6,607 bases of DNA from NCBI GenBank assembly GCA_026785745.1, contig JAJAZO010000329.1, forward strand, positions 1 through 6,607, read 5' to 3'. Of the stretch, positions 1 to 6,607 are shown in pieces. A model generated the notes under the pieces. That model did not search any database, had not been told where the DNA came from, and was given only the letters and a program-made list of their open reading frames with translations. Each line of letters begins with the position of its first letter. The first letter of the stretch is position 1. The DNA is from Chitinophagaceae bacterium. Its GTDB lineage: Bacteria; Bacteroidota; Bacteroidia; Chitinophagales; Chitinophagaceae. The translations under genes and the position numbers were made by a program.

Positions 1-941
1 ATGTTATCCGTCAGAACAAGCTAACTTTTGTTTTAACCACACCATTAAGAACAGATAATCCAATCGCCGACCATATCTACAAACATGGTGACGGGGTAAA
101 AGTAATTGCCTTAAAAGTAGAAGATGCAACGAGTGCATTTGAAGAAACCACCAAACGGGGAGGCAAAGTGTATCAACAACCAACTTTATTAAAAGATGAT
201 AAAGGTGAAGTGGTAATAAGCGGTATTCATACTTACGGTGAAACAGTTCATGTTTTTATTGAAAGAAAAAATTATACAGGTGTTTTCATGCCCGGATTCA
301 GGGAATGGAAATCAGAATACAACCCGACTTCAACCGGTTTATTGTATGTTGACCATTGTGTTGGCAATGTTGGCTGGAACCAGATGAACCCCTGGGTAAA
401 ATTTTATGAAGAAGTAATGGGTTTCCGTAATATTTTAAGTTTTGATGATAAAGATATCTCTACCGAATACTCAGCCCTGATGAGTAAGGTGATGAGTAAT
501 GGGAATGGGTTTGTAAAATTCCCCATCAATGAACCGGCAGAAGGGAAAAAGAAAAGCCAGGTAGAAGAGTATCTTGATTTTTATAATGGAGAAGGAGTAC
601 AGCATGTGGCCATTGCAACGGCAGATATTGTAGCTACAGTTACAGAAATGCAAAAAAGAGGAATTGAATTCTTAAATATTCCCGGCAGTTATTATGAAAC
701 TGTACTGGACAGGGTTGGTAAAATTGATGAAGATCTTGAACCCTTGCAAAGGCTGGGTGTTCTTATTGACCGGGATGAGGAAGGTTATCTCTTGCAAATT
801 TTCAGCAAACCACTCGAAGACCGGCCTACCTTGTTTTTTGAAATTATTCAGCGGAAAGGAGCCAAAAGTTTTGGTAAAGGAAATTTCAAAGCCTTGTTTG
901 AAGCATTGGAAAGAGAGCAAGATGCCAGGGGCAATTTGTAA
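1..941 (+). CDS. hpd: 4-hydroxyphenylpyruvate dioxygenase, 5' end missing
   Basis: This enzyme converts 4-hydroxyphenylpyruvate and O2 to homogentisate and CO2, the second step of tyrosine catabolism, in the cytoplasm. The reading frame is open from base 3 to the TAA at 939-941 (312 codons), so the start lies outside the window; a family length near 380 suggests about 70 residues are missing. The two-histidine-one-carboxylate iron site is visible: His in VDHCVGN (codon 354-356), His in GVQHVAI (codon 603-605) and Glu in FFEIIQR (codon 840-842). The C-terminal stretch GAKSFGKGNFKALFEALE is the typical substrate-gating helix region of the family. A start at the internal ATG (168) would be wrong, because the upstream codons continue the conserved fold in frame. 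Identification is confident; the substrate could in principle be that of the close relative hydroxymandelate synthase, but the FGKGNF tail favours this enzyme. Confidence 0.96.
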   Translation, partial: VIRQNKLTFVLTTPLRTDNPIADHIYKHGDGVKVIALKVEDATSAFEETTKRGGKVYQQPTLLKDDKGEVVISGIHTYGETVHVFIERKNYTGVFMPGFREWKSEYNPTSTGLLYVDHCVGNVGWNQMNPWVKFYEEVMGFRNILSFDDKDISTEYSALMSKVMSNGNGFVKFPINEPAEGKKKSQVEEYLDFYNGEGVQHVAIATADIVATVTEMQKRGIEFLNIPGSYYETVLDRVGKIDEDLEPLQRLGVLIDRDEEGYLLQIFSKPLEDRPTLFFEIIQRKGAKSFGKGNFKALFEALEREQDARGNL

Positions 942-1025
942 AACATTATGTTCCACAAAGAGACCGCTGAGGACGCATTGAACTTATCTTCCTCTGTGTA
1001 CCCTGTGCCCTCTGCGTGATGTTTT
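940..1025. repeat. imperfect long inverted repeat in spacer
   Basis: The spacer between the dioxygenase and peptidase genes holds two arms that resemble each other in inverted orientation. The outer ends AAAACAT (940-946) and ATGTTTT (1019-1025) match exactly. Inside, a purine-rich arm (CACAAAGAG, then CTGAGGA) faces a pyrimidine-rich arm containing CCTCTGTG, CCCTGTG and CCTCTGCG, with several mismatches and small gaps. From memory it resembles the CACAGAG/CTCTGTG intergenic repeats scattered through many Bacteroidota genomes. It may act as a weak transcript end or simply be a decayed repeat. It has no T-run after it, so it is not a classical terminator. Confidence 0.5.
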
Positions 1026-1056
1026 GATTTATCTTTATTACTGAAATAAAGGAAGC

Positions 1057-2124
1057 ATGAAAAGCTATTTTGGTTCCTACCATACTTCTCCCGGCACTGA
1101 ACCGGTAGAAGCAACGGTACTGGTATTTGATAAAAACCTCAACATAGGTTTTCGTAATCCGGATGGCAGCAATGCGATGGTGAACTGGTTGCTGAAAGAT
1201 GTAGAAACATCGTTTGACTTTTCTTCTCAACAAACAAAGCTGAAAAATACCAGGCCTCCCGGCGGAGAATTATTCATTAAAGGAAATGATGCCGGTAATT
1301 ATATTAAGGAAATGCTGGCTGAGCAACAGAAAGCATGGCATAAAAAAAGTAATGGCAAAGAATGGATACGGAACAGCCTTCTTTTACTGGGCATACTCGC
1401 CGTGTTGTATTTAATTTATATGCTGATTGTTCCCTGGCTGTCACAAAAATTAGCATCTAAAGTTTCTATTAAAACAGAAAAACAGTTGGGCGATGCGGTG
1501 TATGATGCGCTGGGGCTGGCTGAGCAAGAGGATAAATCTAAAAGTTTTGTACTGAACCAGTTTTTTGAAGTGATGGATGTGCCCTCCGCTTACAATATTA
1601 ATATAACAGTGGTGAATGATGAAGTAGTGAATGCATTTGCATTGCCCGGTGGCCGGATAGTAGTGTATAGTGCATTGCTGAAAGAAATAACATCTTACCC
1701 CGAATTGGCCGCATTACTAAGCCATGAGTTTACCCATGTCAATAACAAACATTCTACTAAATCTATATTCAGAAGATTGGGCTCAAAAGTTTTTCTCGGA
1801 TTATTATTTGGCCGGTTTGGAACGGTAACGTCTGTAGTGGTCAATCATGCCGACAACCTGAAGTCGCTAAAATACTCCCGCAGCCTGGAAAAGGAGGCTG
1901 ATATGGATGGCCTTGATATTTTAACAAAACGAAATATTGACCCGAATGGCTTTGTGGATTTATTCCATCATTTGCAGAAAGCTGGCCCCAATAACAATAT
2001 GCCTGAATTTCTGGGCAGCCACCCCGATGTGGACAAGCGGATTGCTTATATACAGGAGGCTTCGAAAGGAGCTGCGGTGAAGGAAGATGCAGAACTAAAA
2101 GCTATATTTGAAAAACTAAAATAA
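1057..2124 (+). CDS. M48 family zinc metallopeptidase, membrane-anchored
   Basis: This is a zinc-dependent endopeptidase of 355 residues. The order is an N-terminal beta-rich accessory region (about 1-100), one hydrophobic helix (about 107-128), then the catalytic domain. The domain shows NAFALPGG (192-199), the zinc motif HEFTH (His223, Glu224, His227) and the third-ligand motif ExxxD (Glu278 to Asp282 in LEKEAD). A SHPDVDKRI stretch near the C-terminus matches the conserved HP motif of the family. The charges flanking the helix are positive on both sides, so topology is not clear. M48 enzymes of this type usually deal with membrane or envelope proteins; the actual substrate is unknown here. 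The ATG at 1057 follows AAGGAAG, a rare Shine-Dalgarno-like sequence for this phylum. The stop is 6 bp before the YbjQ gene, so the two are probably co-transcribed. Confidence 0.93.
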   Translation: MKSYFGSYHTSPGTEPVEATVLVFDKNLNIGFRNPDGSNAMVNWLLKDVETSFDFSSQQTKLKNTRPPGGELFIKGNDAGNYIKEMLAEQQKAWHKKSNGKEWIRNSLLLLGILAVLYLIYMLIVPWLSQKLASKVSIKTEKQLGDAVYDALGLAEQEDKSKSFVLNQFFEVMDVPSAYNINITVVNDEVVNAFALPGGRIVVYSALLKEITSYPELAALLSHEFTHVNNKHSTKSIFRRLGSKVFLGLLFGRFGTVTSVVVNHADNLKSLKYSRSLEKEADMDGLDILTKRNIDPNGFVDLFHHLQKAGPNNNMPEFLGSHPDVDKRIAYIQEASKGAAVKEDAELKAIFEKLK

Positions 2125-2130
2125 AGTCAA

Positions 2131-2448
2131 ATGCTTGTAACCACTACCAGTGCCGTAGACGGCAAACCAGTACAGGAATATCTCGGAGTAATTAATGCAC
2201 AAAGCATCATCGGGGCCAATATCTTCAAAGATATTTTTGCCGGCTTGCGGGATGTATTTGGAGGCAGAAGTAAAACGTATGAAAAAGTTTTGGAGCAGGC
2301 TAAAGAAGATGCTCTCCGTGAATTAACACAAAAGGCACAGGCTCTTGGTGCCAACGGCATCCTTGGTGTTGACCTGGATTTTGAAACTATCGGTAGCGGT
2401 GGCAGTATGCTGATGGTTATAGCTACCGGCACAGCGGTTCGTTTATAA
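2131..2448 (+). CDS. YbjQ/UPF0145 family protein
   Basis: This is a 105-residue cytoplasmic protein of the YbjQ (UPF0145) family, sometimes called putative heavy-metal-binding. Visible family marks are the N-terminal LVTTTSAVDG-KPVQEYLGV strand, the INAQSIIGANIF segment, a central helix rich in Lys and Glu (residues about 47-72), and the C-terminal GANGILGVDLDFE followed by a hydrophobic strand ending in TGTAV. Members form small oligomeric rings; no biochemical role is firmly established, and no cysteine-based metal site is seen here. It starts 6 bp after the M48 peptidase stop and ends 22 bp before the thioredoxin-like gene, so the three probably form one operon. Long open frames on the other strand over this gene are shadows. 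Confidence 0.92.
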   Translation: MLVTTTSAVDGKPVQEYLGVINAQSIIGANIFKDIFAGLRDVFGGRSKTYEKVLEQAKEDALRELTQKAQALGANGILGVDLDFETIGSGGSMLMVIATGTAVRL

Positions 2449-2470
2449 ATTTATTGCAAAAAAATACCCG

Positions 2471-3016
2471 ATGAAACAAATACTGTTTTCATTTATTATG
2501 CTGATGTCTGTTGTGTTTGCAAAAGCACAACCAACACCTGCATCAGCCAGCGATATATTAAAAGAAGCTTATCAGCAGGCGGCCAAAGAAAATAAGAATG
2601 TGTTTGTGATGTTTCATGCTTCCTGGTGCTGCTGGTGCCACAAAATGGATAAGAGCATGAATGATCCTGCCTGTAAAAAATTCTTTGATGATAATTATAT
2701 CATCCGCCACCTGGTGGTGGATGAAGCAAAGGATAAAAAGAATTTGGAAAACCCCGGAGCTGCTGAAATGAAAATAAAATACAATGGCGATGGGCAGGGC
2801 ATTCCTTTCTGGTTGGTGTTTGACAAACAAGGGAATTTATTATCCGATTCTAAAATACGGAAGGAGGGAGATGGTCCCGAAAAAGGCGATAATGCCGGTT
2901 GTCCTGCCAATGAAAACGAGGTTAATTTTTTTATTGATGTATTAAAGAAAACATCTTCCATCAATAAGGGGCAATCCGATATTATCAGGAAGCGGTTCAG
3001 GGAAAACGATCAATAA
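2471..3016 (+). CDS. secreted thioredoxin-like protein, WCCWC active site
   Basis: This is a 181-residue thioredoxin-fold protein probably located in the periplasm. Residues 1-19 form a signal peptide (Lys2, hydrophobic core, cleavage after Ala19 before Gln20). The redox motif is W52-C53-C54-W55-C56-H57, a CxxC with an extra cysteine in the middle; relatives often have WCGWC. The cis-proline expected in the fold is Pro112 in GIPFWLVFD. A loop containing NPGAAEMKIKY lies between them, and a further cysteine sits in the GCPANENEV segment that precedes the last helix. The fold and signal suggest a thiol-disulphide exchange role in the envelope; whether it oxidises, reduces or isomerises substrates cannot be read from sequence. 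It follows the YbjQ gene by 22 bp and converges with the small gene on the other strand, 13 bp away. Confidence 0.88.
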   Translation: MKQILFSFIMLMSVVFAKAQPTPASASDILKEAYQQAAKENKNVFVMFHASWCCWCHKMDKSMNDPACKKFFDDNYIIRHLVVDEAKDKKNLENPGAAEMKIKYNGDGQGIPFWLVFDKQGNLLSDSKIRKEGDGPEKGDNAGCPANENEVNFFIDVLKKTSSINKGQSDIIRKRFRENDQ

Positions 3017-3029
3017 GCTACATATAGAA

Positions 3030-3299
3030 CTACCATCGTCTTAATTCATCTTCTATTGCTTCGTTCAGGTTAGGTTCATGTTGCAATACCCAGTTGGGAA
3101 ATTCGCCGGATTCTATTCTCCAGGTGGTTTCTTTTTTTTGCATATTGAAAAAGAAACGGTCACCCCATTCATTACACACATTCACATTGAACATTTCTTC
3201 CTCAGGGCTTTTTAATTTTCTGAAATTAAATTCCCGGAGCCGGCCTTCCACTTTTATTAAACGGGTGAACTGTACCATTCTCACAAATCGTATTGGCAT
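3030..3299 (-). CDS. small conserved-looking hypothetical protein
   Basis: I cannot assign a function. With the ATG at 3299 the protein has 89 residues, no signal peptide and no membrane segment. It reads as a mixed beta protein: a basic N-terminal strand region (IKVEGRLREFNFRKL, about 15-29), an acidic loop (PEEEMF), two strands (VNVCNEWGDRFFFNMQ), TTWRI, and an acidic C-terminal helix (LNEAIEDELRRW). It contains a single cysteine, in NVCNEWG. The frame stays open upstream to 3464, but those residues do not look like part of the fold; starts at 3278 or 3341 are also possible. It stands alone on the minus strand, converging with the thioredoxin-like gene and diverging from the secreted four-cysteine protein gene. 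Composition and the strand pattern make it a likely real gene. Confidence 0.68.
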   Translation of the reverse strand: MPIRFVRMVQFTRLIKVEGRLREFNFRKLKSPEEEMFNVNVCNEWGDRFFFNMQKKETTWRIESGEFPNWVLQHEPNLNEAIEDELRRW

Positions 3300-3497
3300 A
3301 GGATGAATTTGTATACAGGTATCAATTTTTATGCTATACATTGATTTGCCGAAGGAAAAGTTGTTCACAATAATTGACTGAAAACAATTCTTTGCAATTT
3401 TCATGGCAGGTAAAATCAATTGGCCCCTCTTTATTATCGAAGTTGATAGTAAACCTGTTTGCAACCACTAACCAGCTTTAACAATCTAAATACTGCA

Positions 3498-3524
3498 TTG
3501 TTAACCAATTAATATTTAATTTAG
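3498..3524 (+). promoter_or_regulatory. possible Bacteroidota-type promoter
   Basis: TAATTTAG at 3517-3524 differs by one base from the TAnnTTTG -7 box of this phylum, and a TTG lies at 3498-3500, though the 16-base gap is shorter than the usual 19-21. It sits just upstream of the secreted four-cysteine protein gene in very AT-rich DNA, so a chance match is possible. Confidence 0.3.
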
Positions 3525-3539
3525 CCTCAATACTATTGC

Positions 3540-4046
3540 ATGAAAAAGATTTTTTTATTCCTTTTGCTGGCACCTCTGTTCTCCTCTGCGCAGGACTCTT
3601 TGGCGACTTCTTGTAAACTCATTAAAGAAACAGACCCCTACACCAAAGAAACCAAACTTTCCACCGGGTTCATTATGTTAAAAAACGGGTCTGTTACCAT
3701 AGATGCAGACAGCAAAGAGATAGATGTGCTGTTTTCTATAGAAGGCCTGGATAAATGCTTTGATAATAATTCCACTGCTGCTATCTTTTTTGAAGGCGTC
3801 AAAACGAAAATGAGTTCCCGCAATGGGGGTACTATGAATTGTGAAGGCCTTTTTCATTTTGTTTTTAAAAACACAGCCTTAACTACCACCGTGTTGCAAA
3901 AAATGATGACCCAAAAGATCAATCACATTGTTTTTATCGGGAATAATAAAAAAGAATCCATTATTACTATAAAACCGGAACAGCAGGATAAACTGATGGC
4001 ATTGGCTACTTGCCTGGTGAACGAGGCAAAGACGCTGATTAAGTAG
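3540..4046 (+). CDS. secreted four-cysteine hypothetical protein
   Basis: I do not recognise this family. The 168-residue protein has a clear signal peptide (KK at 2-3, a Leu/Phe-rich core, cleavage after Ala17 before Gln18) and no lipobox, so the mature protein should be soluble in the periplasm or outside. The mature part has four cysteines (25, 73, 101, 158), which would allow two disulphides. It has alternating strands such as STGFIMLKNG and VTIDADSKEIDVLFSI and ends in a helix (QDKLMALATCLVNEAKTLI). The spacing resembles a small beta-sandwich with a C-terminal helix, but this is only an impression. It is transcribed alone. Its last 8 bases overlap the last 8 bases of the truncated LytTR frame on the other strand. 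Confidence 0.82.
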   Translation: MKKIFLFLLLAPLFSSAQDSLATSCKLIKETDPYTKETKLSTGFIMLKNGSVTIDADSKEIDVLFSIEGLDKCFDNNSTAAIFFEGVKTKMSSRNGGTMNCEGLFHFVFKNTALTTTVLQKMMTQKINHIVFIGNNKKESIITIKPEQQDKLMALATCLVNEAKTLIK

Positions 4047-4300
4047 TTTTTATGCCTCCCAATGATTGTTGAAGAAACTCTTTTTTTCTCCTTGCCACTT
4101 CCACTTTAGTTCCGTCACTCATTACTAATATCCCCTGCCTGGCATAAGCTTCAATATGGTTTGAATTGACAAGATGCGATTTGTGTACCCGGAGAAAGTT
4201 GTGTCCCTGCTGGAGTTCATCATATTCTTTAAGGGTTTTAGCAGAAACAAATACTTTATTGTATTTGGTAAAATAACAAACAAACTTGTCAGCATAGTAT
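4039..4300 (-). pseudogene. C-terminal LytTR DNA-binding domain, 5' truncated
   Basis: This is the remnant of a LytTR-type response regulator. The recognisable part begins near YYADKFVCYF and runs through KVFVSAKTLKEYDEL, FLRVHKSHLVNSNHIEAY, VMSDGTKVEVARRKKEFL and the stop at 4039. FLRVHKSHLVN and the VxRRKK end are hallmarks of LytTR domains. The receiver domain that would carry the phosphorylated Asp is absent. The frame stays open up to 4464, but that part runs through a transcription terminator and out-of-frame across the ahcY fragment, so its predicted start there is not credible. No good start codon is seen near 4300. The domain itself has no stop or frameshift, so truncation may be recent. 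The 3' end overlaps the convergent secreted protein gene by 8 bp. Confidence 0.75.
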
Positions 4301-4342
4301 CTATAGAGTAATTGATGCAGATTGCATGGAGGCCAATAAATG

Positions 4343-4375
4343 AAAAAACCCGTCTCAATAAAAAAGGACGGGTTT
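4343..4375 (-). terminator. intrinsic terminator after displaced ahcY end
   Basis: A perfect 9-bp stem (AAACCCGTC at 4346-4354 with GACGGGTTT at 4367-4375) encloses a 12-base loop and is followed on the minus strand by six T. It lies about 20 bp after the stop of the ahcY fragment, the normal place for that gene's terminator. It is unrelated in sequence to the terminator of the right-hand ahcY copy. Confidence 0.85.
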
Positions 4376-4396
4376 ACTATTTTGGTTTGTTTTGTA

Positions 4397-4768
<372 letters not shown>

Positions 4769-5365
4769 TTACCGGAAGGTATCCGAGAGTGTAAAACAGG
4801 CACTGCTATTTATTTTATAAAAAACCTGTCCATTTATCTTCATGATATTTCTACTTTTTTCTTTATCGAGCAATCTTCCTTTGTTATCATAAAACTGCGG
4901 CTGATCAAAAAAAGCAACGGTAAAATATTTTTCCTTTCTTTTTGATCCTAGTTTGTTGTGCCGCAGTGAGAGAAACACCATATACTTTTCCTGGCCTCTT
5001 TCATAATAGTCAAGATTGGTTATCCAGGTGCATCGCATTTGTTTCATGTCGGCAAAAAGAGTAAGCATTTCCGGCACATTAAAACGATGTGCTTTTAAGG
5101 TGTCAGCAAGATTATTTTCCCCGGGATTAAAGTGATAGATGTAACGCAATGTGTCAGTAATAATTTCAATACCCACCTCAGAAAAATTTTTATCCCGCAC
5201 TTCAAATGAAAAGGGATGAAGACGATGTATTTTTTTAAAACGATCTTTGATAGAAACAAGTGCTTCTTCGTTTTGCCGGTAATAATCCGCCGACAACTCT
5301 TTGCTGGATGAGCAAGCTGCAAGAAATAAACAGGCGATAATACTATAGAATAAATAATTTCTCAT
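4769..5365 (-). CDS. putative lipoprotein, second gene of cassette operon
   Basis: I do not recognise the family. The 198-residue protein has a lipoprotein signal: Arg2, a hydrophobic core and the lipobox L15-A16-A17-C18, followed by SSSKEL. Serine after the lipidated Cys18 favours the outer membrane over the inner. The mature part begins with a charged helix (EEALVSIKDRFKKI), then an alternating-strand region with FSFEV, GIEIITDTLRYIYHF and KYMVFLSL, and ends with KINSSACFTLSDTF. Cysteines are few (one in MRCTW, one in SACF). Its ATG overlaps the TGA of the upstream secreted protein gene (ATGA, 5362-5365), so the two are translated together and probably work together. It could be an inhibitor or immunity partner, or an outer-membrane anchor for the upstream protein; sequence alone does not decide. 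Confidence 0.87.
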   Translation of the reverse strand: MRNYLFYSIIACLFLAACSSSKELSADYYRQNEEALVSIKDRFKKIHRLHPFSFEVRDKNFSEVGIEIITDTLRYIYHFNPGENNLADTLKAHRFNVPEMLTLFADMKQMRCTWITNLDYYERGQEKYMVFLSLRHNKLGSKRKEKYFTVAFFDQPQFYDNKGRLLDKEKSRNIMKINGQVFYKINSSACFTLSDTFR

Positions 5366-6276
5366 TTTACATTTTGGGCATGAGTAACTCCAAAAATAGC
5401 TTTACGTAATAGTTTAGGTGAAATTTGTTGTAGCGATTTTAGTCCATAGTCCCAGTAAACAAGATTGATCTTAGTGGCATCGATTTTTTGAATATCCAAT
5501 ACTATTATATAATGAGTTGGAATACTAAAACGGGAAAAAGTATGTTTTTTCCGGTATAAAAACCGATTGTTGAGATAAAGAAATACCGTTCCTCTTTGTA
5601 GCCGTTCTTTTATATAGCTAAACATGTCATTAATAAATGGTCGTATAATATCTGCGCCTCTAGCCCGTACTTTTTGTTTGCATACTTTGCGCAGCATTCG
5701 GTTGAATTTTGCATAATTGGTAGAAGCCCACAATGTATTTTCATCTCCTTTATCAAAATTACGGTTCACAAAATTGAGATAGCCTTTAAAACGGTCTGCC
5801 AGACAAAGGAACCACATCTGTGCTGCAGGATTTAAGTCAAGTGCCCCTTTAAACTTTAGTAAACCAGCTTCCAGTAGAATTGCTTTGCCGGGTCTAAAGT
5901 TCACACCGTTATAACTGGCTCTTCCTTGCTGGTAAAGTTTGAGCATAAACTGGCAAAAACCCAGCGGATCGTTTTTTAACGGCAGAAACGTTAATGCTGA
6001 ATAGGCACAAAAATTATTGGTACGGCCTTCATAAAACTTTAATGGAGATATTGCAAAGCCCCGCAGGTTCTCAAAAAAAATACCCGGCGGCACATTTATC
6101 CAAAATCTGCTTGAATCAGTACGTTGCACAGAATCCAACCAGGCTATTGCTTGCGATTGGGTAGAGGTTTGAGTACTGTCCGGGAAATGGTTAAAAAATT
6201 TATTTGCTAATACAGGCGTTCGAACAGTTAACCAGACTGAAATAGTAATAAGTATATGTACAGTTGCTTGTTTCAT
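5362..6276 (-). CDS. secreted protein with possible papain-like Cys-His-Asp centre
   Basis: This 304-residue protein is not a family I can name. Residues 1-24 look like a signal peptide (cleavage after VLA before NK), so it is exported. Three segments stand out: a short motif around Cys90 (TNNFCAYSAL), His255 in PTHYIIVLDI, and Asp276 in VYWDYG. The order Cys at the start of a helix, then His opening a hydrophobic strand, then Asp on the next strand is the arrangement of papain-fold and transglutaminase-like enzymes, including peptidoglycan amidases. Between them lies a helical region rich in aromatic residues (AQMWFLCLADRFKGYLNF) and a strand (RGTVFLYLNN) just before the His segment. Other cysteines (108, 158, 199) exist, so the catalytic role of Cys90 is an inference. 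It follows the ahcY terminator and overlaps the lipoprotein gene by 4 bp. Confidence 0.87.
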   Translation of the reverse strand: MKQATVHILITISVWLTVRTPVLANKFFNHFPDSTQTSTQSQAIAWLDSVQRTDSSRFWINVPPGIFFENLRGFAISPLKFYEGRTNNFCAYSALTFLPLKNDPLGFCQFMLKLYQQGRASYNGVNFRPGKAILLEAGLLKFKGALDLNPAAQMWFLCLADRFKGYLNFVNRNFDKGDENTLWASTNYAKFNRMLRKVCKQKVRARGADIIRPFINDMFSYIKERLQRGTVFLYLNNRFLYRKKHTFSRFSIPTHYIIVLDIQKIDATKINLVYWDYGLKSLQQISPKLLRKAIFGVTHAQNVK

Positions 6277-6291
6277 AAACGGTCTATACTA

Positions 6292-6299
6292 CAATAATA
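6292..6299 (-). promoter_or_regulatory. possible -7 box for the cassette operon
   Basis: On the minus strand TATTATTG (6299 down to 6292) differs by one base from TAnnTTTG and lies 15 bp before the ATG of the secreted protein gene. No good TTTG is seen at the right distance upstream; the T-run of the ahcY terminator occupies that place. Because a strong terminator precedes it, the operon should need its own promoter here. Confidence 0.28.
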
Positions 6300-6319
6300 G
6301 TTCCAGCAAGTTATAAATT

Positions 6320-6351
6320 AAAAAACCATCTGCCTACTGGCGGATGGTTTT
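6320..6351 (-). terminator. intrinsic terminator of the right-hand ahcY gene
   Basis: A 13-bp stem with one G-U pair (6322-6334 with 6339-6351) closes a TACT loop and is followed on the minus strand by a run of six T. It lies 22 bp after the ahcY stop. It separates ahcY from the two-gene operon and has no similarity to the terminator at 4343-4375. Confidence 0.88.
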
Positions 6352-6373
6352 AAACAATATAAAGAGATATTTA

Positions 6374-6607
<234 letters not shown>

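Noticed and set aside
672..1233. Several minus-strand frames and one plus-strand frame over the dioxygenase end, spacer and peptidase start
   Set aside because: They are shadows of the two real genes and cross the spacer repeat; none has a recognisable motif.
2127..2432. 101-codon frame on the minus strand
   Set aside because: It lies antisense over the YbjQ gene, which has clear family motifs; the protein is low-complexity and unrecognisable.
3300..3464. Upstream extension of the small minus-strand gene to 144 residues
   Set aside because: The added residues lack the composition of the rest, are more like translated intergenic DNA, and better starts exist at 3299 and 3278.
4315..4327. ATGCA-GAT-TGCAT small palindrome near the LytTR break
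   Set aside because: A 5-bp stem is expected by chance in AT-rich DNA.

Overview
The window looks like a chromosomal piece from a Bacteroidota bacterium, probably of the Chitinophagaceae. This is an inference from four things: moderately AT-rich DNA, secreted proteins whose predicted signal-peptide cleavage precedes Gln, near absence of Shine-Dalgarno sequences, and the protein families present. I could not run a search, so the taxonomy is from recognition only.

Left part (1-4046, mostly ordinary genes). The window opens inside a 4-hydroxyphenylpyruvate dioxygenase gene (tyrosine catabolism; its 5' end lies outside). A 115-bp spacer holding a decayed long inverted repeat follows. Next comes a co-directional run: a membrane-anchored M48 zinc metallopeptidase, a YbjQ/UPF0145 protein 6 bp further on, and a secreted thioredoxin-like protein with a WCCWC active site. 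A small conserved-looking cytoplasmic protein is on the opposite strand (3030-3299). A secreted four-cysteine protein of unknown function is at 3540-4046.

Right part (4039-6607, all on the minus strand, mosaic). Read in the direction of transcription it contains, in order: the 3' end of an S-adenosylhomocysteine hydrolase gene (ahcY) that enters from the right edge, its terminator, a two-gene operon, about 200 bp with no recognisable gene, a second copy of only the last 56 codons of ahcY with a different terminator, and the C-terminal DNA-binding domain of a LytTR regulator that has lost its start. The operon encodes a secreted protein with a possible Cys-His-Asp centre and a lipoprotein, with ATGA overlap.

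The two ahcY 3' ends differ at 19 of 171 positions, but only one difference changes an amino acid (Lys/Arg). Their downstream sequences are unrelated. This is what is expected when a DNA segment inserts into the 3' end of a housekeeping gene and brings its own version of that end, leaving the gene intact and displacing the old end to the far side. The inserted unit would be 1977 bp, carrying the enzyme-like protein and lipoprotein as cargo. No recombinase is visible. This cassette is the most interesting structure in the window.
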